In this document: one piece after another, positions 23,354 through 36,000 of the stretch | Layout: the number at the start of each line of letters is the position of its first letter | Numbering within the stretch: the first letter of the stretch is position 1 | Source: Henckelia pumila | Taxonomy: Eukaryota; Streptophyta; Magnoliopsida; Lamiales; Gesneriaceae | DNA: 64,000 bases | Reading direction: 5' to 3' | NCBI RefSeq assembly: GCF_033568475.1 | Contig: NC_133120.1 | Span: 82,498,151 to 82,562,150 of the forward strand | The notes under the pieces: generated by a model | Told to the model about the DNA's origin: nothing | Database searches by the model: none | What the model saw: only the letters and a program-made list of their open reading frames with translations | Position numbers and translations under genes: made by a program

Positions 23354-25794
23354 ATGTCGAAACAAACATACAGAATCTGCTGCTGTTTCAGCAGGAGATT
23401 CAGGCTGAAAGAAGCCGAGCCCCCGGCAGAAATCAAAGCTTTGTTCGAAAGCTATTCGGAGAATGGATTGATGAATGTGGATAGTTTTCACAAGTTGTTG
23501 AAGGAAGTGCAGGGTGAAGATCACCTCACGAGTAGTACTGAAGAAGCACAGTCTGTGATGGATTCCTTCTTTCACGAGCACAAACATCTCAACTTATTCC
23601 ACCACAAAAATCTCAGCCTCGATCACTTCTTCCGCTATCTGCTCAGTGAAGTCAACTCTGCCCTCCCATATCCCTCCAAGGTGTGTGCCACTGCCATCTT
23701 CCTCCAAGAATGCGCGATTTTTCGATTCACGAATGCTGTTTCTTGTGTTTAATTGGCAGGTGTACCAGGACATGACCGCCCCTTTATCCCATTATTTCGT
23801 TTTCACCGGCCACAACTCCTATCTCACAGGCAACCAGATCAGCAGTGACTGCAGCGAAGTGCCCATCATCGAAGCTCTGCGGCGAGGCGTACGTGTTATT
23901 GAACTAGATATGTGGCCTAATTCCAACAAGGATAGTGTAGATATACTTCATGGAGGGTAAATAGCGCAGTATTCTATCATAAAACTCACCTAAAAAAAAA
24001 AGACCATGATTAGCTTAATAGTTTTGTTCTTAGACAGGACCCTCACATCCCCTGTTGAAATCATCAAATGTTTGAAAGCAATAAGTGAACATGCCTTTGT
24101 TTCTTCCGAGTATCCTGTGATCTTGACTCTGGAAGATCACCTCACTCCAGATCTTCAGGCTAAAGTAGCAGAGGTCAGTTTTGTTTGACCTCTCCTCCCT
24201 TTGTTTATCATACATTGTTGTTGAAAAATATGATTCACTCAATGATTTGGATTTCAAAGAACATACGAACTTTTCATTTCCCCTGGGCTGCTGAATCACT
24301 GATCCAAACATAGAGTTAGTTTTCTTTATTTAGATGGTGACCAATACATTCGGGGACGTACTTGTGTGCTCTACGCCTGAAAGTTTGCAAGATTTCCCAT
24401 CTCCGGAATCGTTGAAGAAGAAAATTGTCTTGTCAACAAAACCACCAAAAGAGCGTCTTGATACTAAGAGCTCAATTAAAGAGGATAATGGGTCTGTAAA
24501 AGAGATGAAATTACCCGAAGAATCGATCTGGGGAAAGGAGATCCCTGATTTTGTGGAGAGTTTCAACCTTGAGGAGGGTTCTGAGCATCAAGAAGAGGAG
24601 GATCATCACCACGAGAATCAAAATTTTCTGCAAAATGCACCCCCGGAATACAAGCATTTGATTGCGATTCGTGCGGAGAAAATGAAAGGTGGGCTCAAAG
24701 CATGGCTTCGAGTCAAATCTGAAAAGGCTCATCGTGTTAGTTTGAATGAAGAAAAGCTAGAAAAGGCTGTTATAACTCATGGAACAGACATTGTCCGGTT
24801 AGCACAAAATTTGCACCTTGTTTCTTATGTCAAAACAGATTTACCGCGGATTTTAAGGGGTTCGGTGTTTCAGATTTAACCACAGAAACTTGATGAGAGT
24901 GTATCCGAAAGCAACAAGGATAGACTCGTCGAATTTCAATCCTCTGGTAGGGTGGATGCATGGAGCACAGATGGTTGCATTTAACATGCAGGTCTTTTCA
25001 CTCTCTGCAACTTATTGAAGTTTGTTTAAACTAAATTTGTTGTGATCATATACTTGACAAGAATGTTCCATTTTGCATGCTAGGGACATGGCAGGCCTCT
25101 TTGGTTGATGCAGGGGTTGTTCAAAGCAAATGGTGGGTGTGGTTATGTGAAAAAACCAGATTTTTTACTCGACGAAAACCTCGTCTTTGACCCTAAAGCC
25201 AGATATCCTGTGAAGAAAACATTGAAGGTAATTAGCATTTTCTGTATGTTTTTCATTAGTTTAATATTGACGATTTCTTGTCTTCAGGTGAAAGTATACA
25301 TGGGAGTAGGCTGGAATCTTGATTTCAAGCGCACACATTTTGATCTATACTCCCCACCAGACTTTTATGCCAGGGTACACTGCATATCTTTATATTCTTC
25401 TATCATTATTATTATAATCCTATTTATGGATATTTCGGTTGAGTAGGGACGATCAAAGGCGTGTACGATGAGGGCTGATTAATGATTTCTGAATCTGCAG
25501 ATTGGAATTGCTGGAGTTCCTGCAGACTCGACCATGAAGAAAACGAAAACTATCGAAGATAACTGGATTCCGGTTTGGAATGAAGAGTTCGAGTTTCCAT
25601 TGACAGTTCCAGAACTGGCACTGCTTAGAGTTGAAGTTCATGAATTCGACATGTCCGATAAAGATGATTTTGGAGGCCAAACATGCATACCTGTTTCGGA
25701 GTTGAGAACTGGGATTCGAGCTTTGCCACTTCATGATTATAAAGGAGACAAGTACAAGAATGTCAAGTTACTCTTGCGATTCGATTTTATATGA
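23354..25794 (+). CDS. Phosphoinositide-specific phospholipase C (8 exons, 588 aa)
   Basis: Exons: 23354-23680, 23760-23956, 24038-24173, 24334-24797, 24874-24991, 25084-25227, 25288-25374, 25501-25794. The enzyme splits PtdIns(4,5)P2 into inositol trisphosphate and diacylglycerol at the plasma membrane, dependent on Ca2+. Order: EF-hand-like N-terminus (~1-105), PI-PLC-X (~110-255) with catalytic His127 ([12 protein letters not shown]) and His173 (DILHGG) and Ca2+ ligands Asn128, Glu157, Asp159 (VIELDMW) and Glu207 (TLEDH), an acidic linker (EEEDHHHE), PI-PLC-Y ([33 protein letters not shown]), and a C-terminal C2 domain ([21 protein letters not shown]). Length fits plant PLCs, which lack a PH domain. 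The 24798-24873 intron explains the apparent stop after GTDIVR; exon 5 restores the Y domain. Which plant PLC subgroup it belongs to is unresolved. Confidence 0.96.
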
Positions 25795-26173
25795 AGTTTT
25801 GACAGCACCAGCAATTATCTAATAAATATATTCAAGTGTATTGGGATCATACGAGTGTATCCATAACTATTCAAGAATAATTGTTTGGTTTCTTTGTGGT
25901 ATATGTTTTCAACAAGTGTTCATTCCAATAATTGTGAACTGTCTCTTTGCTCTTTCTAAAATCATGCACGAACATGGAGTAATCTCCATGTTTCTTGTTT
26001 TTAATTTTAGGATACCAAATGATGACATTATAAATTTGATGTATGGTCACATTAACACTTCTCAAATATGGTCATATTAAACTTTAGCAACATCAATGAA
26101 ACATACCCTTGTAGCTTTGATGACATTTTCTTAACTTCCAATCAAATTCACCTCCCCGACTATGAATTGATGA

Positions 26174-26225
<52 letters not shown>

Positions 26226-27047
26226 CACAACCGCTAATTTTCGATGTCACAAAAAATAATAATAATAATATTCGACCCCTAATTTTCGGTGTCACAGGAT
26301 AAACCCCCAAACTAACTCAATAACTTACAAACTACGCTAGCCATGCAAAGTGCACTGGACTAGACAAGCCATGTGCGACAATCTTGTCCAATAAAAAAAT
26401 ATTGGTAAGAGAATTGAACTCATAACATGTCTGTACGGCAAAGCTCGTCTGTGAAAATGTTAGTAGGAGAAATCAAACTCTTAAACATTTGCTAAAAGCT
26501 TGCTTACTACACTAACTCGGACACCTCTTTAGAACATCAGACATGGGACATAGCTATTTTGTTTTAACGTGGAATTAAACTCACGTATTCCCCATAGTGA
26601 TTTTTTTTATTTATTTTCTCAAAAAAAAAATTATGGATGAATCTTCTATTAGATCCAATGCATCACAAAATATTACTTTTCAATTTAGTCACGGATCGGA
26701 TAACCCCTGTTTTGCCCAAGTTTTTTTAGATGGTATACTAGTATCAAACCCGTCCACCTCGTTAGGCCCAAATCCGTCAATGAGTAACCAGGTGGGGTCC
26801 AATAAAGAATTTTCTGGATCAATTTATCAAATTGGGCTTCTTGTATTTTGGACCCATCAAAGCATGAATTGCAGGCCAATCGAACGGGACATCGGCGCTG
26901 CTATTTTTCAGTTGACGCCTCCGAGAAACGGTCACCGTTCCCTGCTCATCTCCATGGCGAGCTCCTTGTGAACACCATGCACGCCCTATTTCTCTTCCCG
27001 TAGCTCCTGAAAACTGTTGAATCACTTTCCTGTCGTGGCCAGCTGCA
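25795..27047. other. Intergenic DNA between PLC and symplekin genes
   Basis: This holds the PLC 3' UTR, the (ATT)17 microsatellite and the upstream region of the symplekin gene. The block CTAATTTTCG[A/G]TGTCACA occurs twice around the microsatellite (26236-26252 and 26279-26297). No gene is seen; the 124-codon ORF at 26597 and its antisense partner at 26819-27292 look like frame shadows of the promoter and exon 1. Confidence 0.7.
26174..26224 (+). repeat. Microsatellite (ATT)17
   Basis: Seventeen ATT units; a shorter (AAT)n run follows at about 26256-26270. Confidence 0.97.
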
Positions 27048-30000
27048 ATGGTGGGCAAAATGACGGGTTCGATTTCGCGAGCCAGGATTTCGGGTCGAAT
27101 AAAATCATTAAAGTCCGGCGGTGCCGGGGACATTGCTTCGAAGCTCAACCAGCTGCGGCGGCTCCGAGAGGAGCTGTTTGGCGCGGACTCTGTTTTGCTT
27201 GAGGAATTCCTCTCCCCTCTCCTTGACCTCCTTTCTGATAGTTTCAGCCCCGTCCGGAAATTCATCACTGAGTATGTACTTGTGTAATCCAACTATGTGG
27301 AATAGCTCAACTAAGATATTAGCAAATGCTTTCCATGTGTGTAAGATAGTTTTGTTTCACCATGTTTCAGCTCTCTAGTGTATGAAAATAAATTTTGTGT
27401 TCAATCCAAGCTTGCTTGACGTGAACCTCAATCAGACAAGAAGCGCTGCTGTTCATGAACAGCCTCAATTCATTTCCCGGCCATGTCTCATTTATTTAAA
27501 ATTTTAATTGCACTATGATGTAACCTAAGCTAGGCTTCTCCTAGCAAATTATGTTTCTTTATGGGAAAAAAATCGACTTCGAAATTTACCTGTGGATGTG
27601 ATAATTTTCGGAATATTGGTTTAATGTGTGGATACTGCACAGATATTCCCCTCAATTGTAAAAGCAAGTACTTTTATGCAGCAGTTCTAATCTGATTTGA
27701 CCTAAGCTTTATGGATTAAATGTACTCATTTTGAGCTTGCATATTTTTACTGTTCGAATCAAAATGCTAAAGAGGACTAGCATTGAGATTACACTGTACA
27801 ATCATGTGTACGTATTGTTTTGAATCAATGCAGGATAGTTGGTCAAATTGGATTGAAGCACTTGGAGTACTTGCCTGAAATTGTACCAGCACTGATAAAT
27901 ATTCTGAATGATGATGCACCTGCTGTTGCTCGTCAGGCTATCAAATCTGCTAATGATATATTTCGGTGTACTCTCATCAAAGTTGTGATCCAGGTTGGTT
28001 TATGTTTTATATTCGTGATATTATAATGATTTTTATAATTTGATGTGGCATTGATAAGACTAGATGATGATCATTTGGACGTGCCAGGCTCTATGACATC
28101 CTTTGTGTTGGCCCTTCATGAAAATAGGCGTTGTTCTATTTTTTTGCTTCTTGTCTATATTAATGAATATTTTATTATCTGTTCTAGGTGTGAATCAATT
28201 TGTGATAGATATTTCTTCTCTTCCCCTTTTTGATGTAATAACCAGGGCTTGTACTCAAGTGAGTTTGATGAATCACTTAAATCATCTTGGAAATGTGTAC
28301 TGAAGTTAAGAGATGAGATATACTTAGTGGCGTTTAAGGTGAGTGTGGCATTGTTACATGATAATATATTCGAATGTGCAAGTTTATGGCAATCTTCTAA
28401 CTAGTGAACGATACACTAAGGTGGGAAGTGATGGGAGAAGGTTGCCTGCATTGAAGTTTGTAGAATCAGTTGTTCTACTTTACTCTCCTGACCCTAATGG
28501 TTCTTTGGAACCTTCCTCTGATCAAGTTTCTGAAGGTAAATTTATTTTGTAATTTGTGTAAGTGTAAAGTTTTGGCTTGTTACCAACTTACCTGGATGTA
28601 GATTAAACATTCAAATGCATATTTGAACTTAATTTTTTTTAGAGGAATTCAATGTCTCGTGGCTTCGTGGAGGCCATCCTGTACTTAATGTTGGAGATCT
28701 GTCGCTTGAAGCAAGTAAAAGTGTGGGTAAACTGCTTGATCAACTGAGACTCCCTGCTGTGAAATCAGTTAGTAATCTGATGATTATCGTGCTAATCAAA
28801 AGGTCAGTGCTCAATGTCTCTCTTTCTAACTGTTAATATTTTATTTGTGTTGCTCATTTTGGTTCTGTTTTTTCAGTCTTTCAGCAATTGCAAGGAAAAG
28901 ACCTGCCTTTTATGGCCGAATACTGCCAGTTTTACTTGGTTTGGATCCTTCAGTCGCTGCTAGCGAAGACTTTCATATCTCTGGGTCGCGTCATGCTTTG
29001 AAGAATGCTTTTGAGTGTTGTTTGACTTGTACACACCCTGGTGCCGTTCCGGTATATATTATTTTCTGGGGCTATGTTTTAGGATTTGTGTTTCATATAG
29101 GACACATGCATTCTTAGAAACCACTCTACTCTCCTCAATCTTCCCAGTAACAATCCTTGTGTTGCCTTAGCCCTACATTTTTGTATCATGAAGCTGAACA
29201 GTCTTCATTCTTTTTTCTGCTTATTATCAGCCAAAGAGAGATGTTTTCTAGTCGTCACATTGATTTTCACCTTGATAGTCTTTTAGCTTTTGGAATTTCT
29301 TGAATGATTTTGAATTCGATATCAATCTTTTTTGTTTTTTATTTAGTGGCGGGATCGTCTTCTTAGTGCACTCAGAGAAATGAAACTTGGAAAAAAATCA
29401 GCTGAACAAGAATGGAACCTAAAGCGTGAGAACAATGGAACAGTAGACTTGAAAGATGATTCACATATATCTCAGACTCATGAGGTATTATTTATTTGTT
29501 TAAGTTAAGAGTTTGTATATGTTTTTTGCTGTTTTTATTTGTTGGAGAGTGCATTGGTAATTGGAGGTGGGAAGGGGTATTGCCCTTCCTTTTTGGTGGA
29601 AACGGTGGCACAGGAGGGAAATAAGAGTGAATGAGTGATGAGGCAATATATCCTGTTAAGGAGAAGTTGGAGGAAGGATAAAGGTGGTGTAAATACAAAG
29701 CTATCTTCTTCATTGATGAGGATCACAACCTCCCTTCAGAGGAGGATTGGAGACGTTCGCCTCTCCCCTCTTGACATTGATCATACCTTATTAACATCCT
29801 TCCATGTGCATTCCTCTATTCATCTATCCATCTACTTGGTAATTTATGATGAAAGGAAACACATGCAAGTAATCTCTCAAGTTTCTTTCAGGATGGCAAA
29901 TCTTCTGATGGAGCACTTGTCATTGAACAGAATTATGCAGGGAGGAAAAGACCTGGATTGCAGGATGGTTCTGATTTAAATGAGGATGATATGTCTGGAA

Positions 30001-33000
30001 AACGTGTAAAATCTACAGTTGACATTATAGAGGAATCAGTCCATGATCCAAAAGGGAATCAGGTCAATGTACCTTCAGTTGGACCGGCATCATCTGTTAC
30101 AACTGCAGAGAGTGGACCAGTTCTGCAGCTTGTTGCTATGTTTAGTGCATTGGTTGCTCAGGGTGAAAAGGCAGCTGTATCTTTGGAAATTCTCATTTCG
30201 AGTATATCAGCTGACTTGCTAGCTGACGTAGTTATGGCTAACATCCAAAATCTTCCTCCTATATATCCTAAATCTGAAGGAGATGAAGTCCCAGTTCTGG
30301 ATAGACCTGGTGTTGAACATGATGCCCATATAAAAAATTTGTCCTTGTTATTGACAGAAATACTTTCGCATCCAAACTCTTCTCAACTGAAAGAAGATAA
30401 AACTGGATCTCACCATCATCCAGATTTGAGAGAGCTTGAGGCGAGTTTCATCTAATCCGATCATGCTAACTCATTTCCTTAGTAAATTATATTTAGAGTA
30501 GCATGTGTTGTTCCTTTTATGAGTTGGTTTGCATTCAGTTGCTTGTTAATGAGTGCGTTAACTTTGATTGCTACTGTAGCATACTCAAGAAGAAGAGGTA
30601 ACACAGACTACTGTGGGTGATGGAAATGTTGCATATGAGGGCCTAGATTTTTCTACTCAACAAGCATCAGTATCTACTGGTGAATCTGCTTCTCATGAAG
30701 ATATTCCATCTGGAATTCAGACTGGTTATTCAGCCATAAAATCTGAAGTCACCGATGCCAAACATCTGGAGGAAGAAATACCTGGTCTTTCTTTGTCCAC
30801 TCAGGATGGCGGAATTGATGAGAAGTCAGCCACTCTTTTATCAAATTCTACCAATTTGGAGGATGCTGATACTGACAAAGTCACTAATTTTAGTAGTTCT
30901 CCTGTAGAGTTGGCTCAATCTTTGTCAACTGATAGGTCCGAGGAACTTAGCCCTAAAGCAGCTGTAACAGATGTAACTAGCATCAATTCCTCAATGCCAA
31001 TGTCTCTCGGGATGATCGCACAGTTGGTTTTCCCCAAGTTAACAGCACCTGTCATTGGCCTTGTCGATGAACAAAAGGATCAGTTACAAGAGCGTGCTTT
31101 TTTGCGCATTATTGATGCTTACAAGCAAGTTACAGCTGCTGGAGGATGTCAACTGCGTGTTTCTATTCTTGCACACTCAGGAATTGAGGTAAACCCCTGC
31201 TGCATTGTTGCGTCTGAATCTTGTGATGATGTTTTCACTGAGGTGGTGTTACCAGGATTTTGTTTGATGCAGTTTCCTTCAGAGTTAGATCCATGGAAGT
31301 TGCTAAAGATGCATATATTTTCAGACTATGTAAAACATGAGGTAGCTTGAATGTAGTACCATTTGTTATTTCTGGATCCAAGAAGTCGCATTATCGTTTC
31401 GATCTTTATTTAATTGAATTGAAACCATTCTCATTTTTATGATAAGGTCTTGTCCACTTCGTACACTTCCATATGCTTATCGATAATGTAGGTCATTTGC
31501 TTCATTTTCTCTTCATTGGATGACCTCATTTCTGAAAATTTTGAGCTGTTCGAGATGTGTGACATTTAAGAATGGACCCTCACACGTTTCTTTGTGTGAA
31601 CCTTAGCTTAGTGGCAATAACACTTGCCTGAGTGAGAGGTAGTGAGACTTGGAATCAATACTTAGGACCTCCCCCTCTTGGCTTGGCCAGAAATTATGGG
31701 GAATGACTACATCATCTAATATTTAAAGCTATTAGAAGTGTGAGACATCACTAATCTAAAATTCATGTTTTGACACCTGTAATGCTTGTATGACTTTTTT
31801 TAAAATTTTGGGTAGTTACTCTATGACTTTTTATCTTCTGCGAAAGCATCACCTTGTGTTTGTTTTTATATCTAATTGTAGTTTACAACTCTTGTGAGTG
31901 GTCTTTCCTGAATTAGGATCCACCTGTAGCATATTACTAATTTTTATCTGTCCTCTTTTGGTTGAGTTAATATGTGATTCTTGGAGATCTTTGTGAGACT
32001 GGTTTAATATTGTGATGCATACGAAATTGAGTTCATAGTGGATTTGCAATTCTTTTTTGCTTCATGGTTTTCTACCATGTGGATGATTTATGCATGTTTC
32101 CAGGGGCACGAGATAACGTTGCGCGTCCTCTACAGGCTATTTGGCGAGGCTGAAGAAGACCGTGACTTTTTTTCTTCTACAACCGCTACATCTGTGTATG
32201 AAACTTTTCTTCTCCACGTGGTACATATCCTGTGATCTGGTTTGTTACTTTTAAATGCATGGAGTATTGCACTCTTATAACATTGTCCTGTTTTTATGCA
32301 GTCGGAAACGCTAAGGGATTCTTTTCCTGCTTCTGACAAATCTCTAAATAGATTGCTTGGCGAAGTTCCTTATTTACCAAATTCAATTTTTAAATTGTTG
32401 GAGTGCTTGTGCTCTCCTGGATGCAGTGCAGATGATAAAGAGTTACATGGTGGAGATCGAGTTATCCAGGGCCTCAGTATTGTATGGAGCTTGATTTTAC
32501 TGAGACCTCCAATCCGAGATGCTACCCTCAAAATTGCTTTGAAGGTTTCTCTTTACTATGTTTCACCATGCAACTTTTGTTCCTGAAGGGAGTGGATGCT
32601 AGTCTCAGTTGTCTCTTCATTTTCTACTTTTCGAAGTCTAGAATTGCCTTTATAGATTTTCGCTCGTCGAAATTGACTGAGGGTGGTCTTCAAAAATTAT
32701 TATTGAGAAAACCCATTTGAAACTTCCATTTTCTCTAGCAATGAAATGGTTATGAGGTTTCCTTATAGGTAAATTAACCCAGTTGTACACGTGGATCACC
32801 TATTTTAGTGTAGCATGCAACATTTTGTTGAGTCTGCTTGTTCATCAGCTTTGTAATTACCAACCCCTTTCCAGAATGCCCAATTTCTCTCCCTTGAACG
32901 TGCTCCAGATTTCAATATGAGTTTGTATAGTTGCCCAAAGGATTTATTTTTGGATTGAGTATTGTATATTCTTGCCCCGACTTCTTAGTTCTTGTGTGCT

Positions 33001-36000
33001 TGGTTTGTTTACTGGAGGGTGATCTGATTTTTTTCCTTGATTTTTTTCAGAGTGCTGCTCATCACCTTGAAGAAGTGCGCATGAAAGCAATACGTCTGGT
33101 ACTAAATAATTTACTTTCTCTTTTTACTATTCTAGTTTTTTTCCCCAAAAACAACTATTACCAACTCAATTTTTGTTGTTTCAACTACCTAGGTGGCCAA
33201 TAAACTTTATCCTTTGTCATTCATATCTGAAAAAATTGAAGATTTTGCCAAGGAAATGTTGCTATCAGTTGCCAATGACAAACAAACAGTTGATATGAAT
33301 GAGGCTGATGTTACGCAATCGCTGATGGTAACTATCTCGAGTTTAACATCATATCAGTAGTTAAGTGTTTACATCGCTTATATTCAAGTGCCTCAGCGTG
33401 CAAGTTTGTAAAAGAACGCACACTGGGAAATGGAAAGTATTGTTATTCCATGAACTTTATTTTTCGGGCAAAGAGAAAGAAAGGAGGCATGATGGCATCA
33501 TAAAGCATATGGAATCAACACATTAATGTTTTAACTTTATAAAGTAAAATCTGTTCTTTACCCTATAATCCGAGAATCCAAATTTTGTGTTCAAAACTTT
33601 CTGGGAAAGTCCTTTACATGTCTAGTTATCCCAGATTTTGATATCACTGGCTTTTAATTGGAGAGGCATTCTTTGAATCCTCTTCTCAGGAGAGCAACTG
33701 ATTGTGTGCCTTAGAGTCAAAATACCACTATTTTCATTTTTCGGATCTTCCAAATCATTCCAGTGGATATATCCATTCAGGTAAGTAGATTGTAATGCAA
33801 CTTTTCTCATTGTTCTTCTTACAAAAAGACGGTGAGGAATGAATGCCTCACTAAGAAGTTCAGGAGAGTGTGTTGTTCTCTTACATGGTAGAGCTATGTC
33901 AGATTTGAGGGAAGCAGTTCTCTTGGCTTTAAGAGGAGCATAGTGTTGTTGCCAAGGAAGATGGGCAAACTTTTTGCTTTTCAATACCCAGTTCAGAAAT
34001 TGTTTTGATATTTTTGGAATTTGTAATTCAGTTTCCTTTATATTTAGGATGAGAAGATATCAAGTGAGAATCAACCAACGGGAGCAAAAATAAATAACAT
34101 TGCTTCTGACACTCAGCATGTAGCGACATCTGCAAGCGGGCAATCTTCTGCTGTAGCTGAAGTGCAACGGTGCATGTCTCTATTCTTTGCCCTCTGCACA
34201 AAGGTGTTCTTATTGTCATGTTTTTTTAAATATTGTTTGCTTTCCGTTATGAATAATTCGCTTTTTCGGTCTGAGACAGTAGTTTTCTGTTTTGTTATCA
34301 GAAGCACTCCCTTGTTCGTCAAATATTTGATGTTTATAAAAGCATGTCCGAGGTGGCAAAGCAGGTTTGATGCAGTCATGACTATATTTTTACCACAATG
34401 TGAAACATTATTCAAATTTGTGTATTGTTGTTTTTAACAATAGCCGCATATGATGCACAGGCAGTTCATCACCAACTCCCATTGCTTGTTCGAACAATTG
34501 GTTCATCCCATGAGCTCCTTGATATTATGTCAGACTTTCCATCTGGAAGCGAAGAACTTTTGATGCAGGTTTTGTTTTTATATATTCTTGTCACCACTGT
34601 CGTGAGTAGAAATGTTTGTATTTTGCTGGTAATCAAGTATACTAATGCAGGCTGTGCATACACTTACCGATGGAACAATTCCTTCTCCAGAGCTATTAGC
34701 TACCATACGAAGGTTATATGACACAAAAATTAAGGTGACCATTATATCTCACACTTTAATAACTATTCGGCCCTTTGTTTCTTTCTATATCGGATATTCC
34801 TTTAAAATTTCAACTTAACTTTCATGTATCAATGTTGCAAACACAAACTTATGCTAATGTATCACAAAAATCAATTAAAATAAAGAAAAAAATTAAGCTC
34901 CTAGAGGTAATCCTCTGTACGAGGGAGTTCAACCCTAACCCACGCTAGTCTCCAAACTTAGCAAATTAACAGAATGAATTCCTAATCTCCGTCCCCATTA
35001 CCTTTATTTCCCCATTACATTTTATTTATCACTTCCCCTATATTTAGATTCCTCCAAGATTCAAGTTGGGCCCAATATTTAAAGCCCATAATAATATAAA
35101 AGTGCTCAAAATCAATGCTTTCTATAATTTACCTTAACCAATAATGAGCCTATTTCAAAATGATGTTTCGCTGAAGAATTGATTGTTTATTTTACTTAAG
35201 TGCTATACATCTATTTGGTGAATTATGATCTATGTGTGTTCTGGTATTTATTGTCCAAACAAACTTAATTGAATTGTAAGTTACAGCTATTTTAATTTGT
35301 GATATTTTACAGGATGTAGACATTCTGATTCCGATACTATCTTTCCTGCCTAAAAATGAGGTTTTCAATTCTTTCCACTGATTATTTTGGGATTTTCTTT
35401 ATTAATAATTTCTTTTTGACGCTCTGCATTTACTGTTGCTAAAGTATTTTTTAGCTTGATCTTACTCCACTGAATCAATCTTGCTTCAAATTCTGCTGTG
35501 AAGGATTTTCTTCCGTCTTTACAGCCTGCAATTACCATGGGTCCCCTCTGACTTGGTGAAATTATCGTACTCTTGGCCCCATTTTCAATTAATAGAAAAT
35601 AAAATACCTTATCTGCTTTTCCATTAAGTTCTTTATAAATGGGATCAAGTTGTGTAAGCCCTACTTGCAAACACTGTTAGAGGCTGCGATCAATATAACA
35701 CCATTAATAAATTATTTGATTGGTAATCATCGTGTATAAATATTTTAAGGTATGTCATTCTATTCTCCTTTTGTCTATTGATCTATATACAGTGTGGTGA
35801 GACTCTCTGTGTTCTCAAATGTGCTGCTTACATCGCCAGTTGCTTTGTTTTTTGGTCTAACTACATTCACCACATGGTGGTAAATGAAGCTTGAGCGGAA
35901 AACGATTTTAACTGATTATATCTTCCTTCCCAGCCTGCTCAATTTTCTGTTTTCTGCTGGTGTAAGCATGATTTTATGCTTTCTTTGGTATCGTCTTCAT

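Noticed and set aside
24798-24888. Apparent premature stop in the PLC gene
   Set aside because: A 76-nt GT-AG intron (24798-24873) removes it and restores the Y domain in phase.
28343-28420. In-frame-looking extension [11 protein letters not shown] before symplekin exon 4
   Set aside because: Its only acceptor gives the wrong phase; CTAAG|GTGGGAAG at 28421 keeps phase and matches family length.
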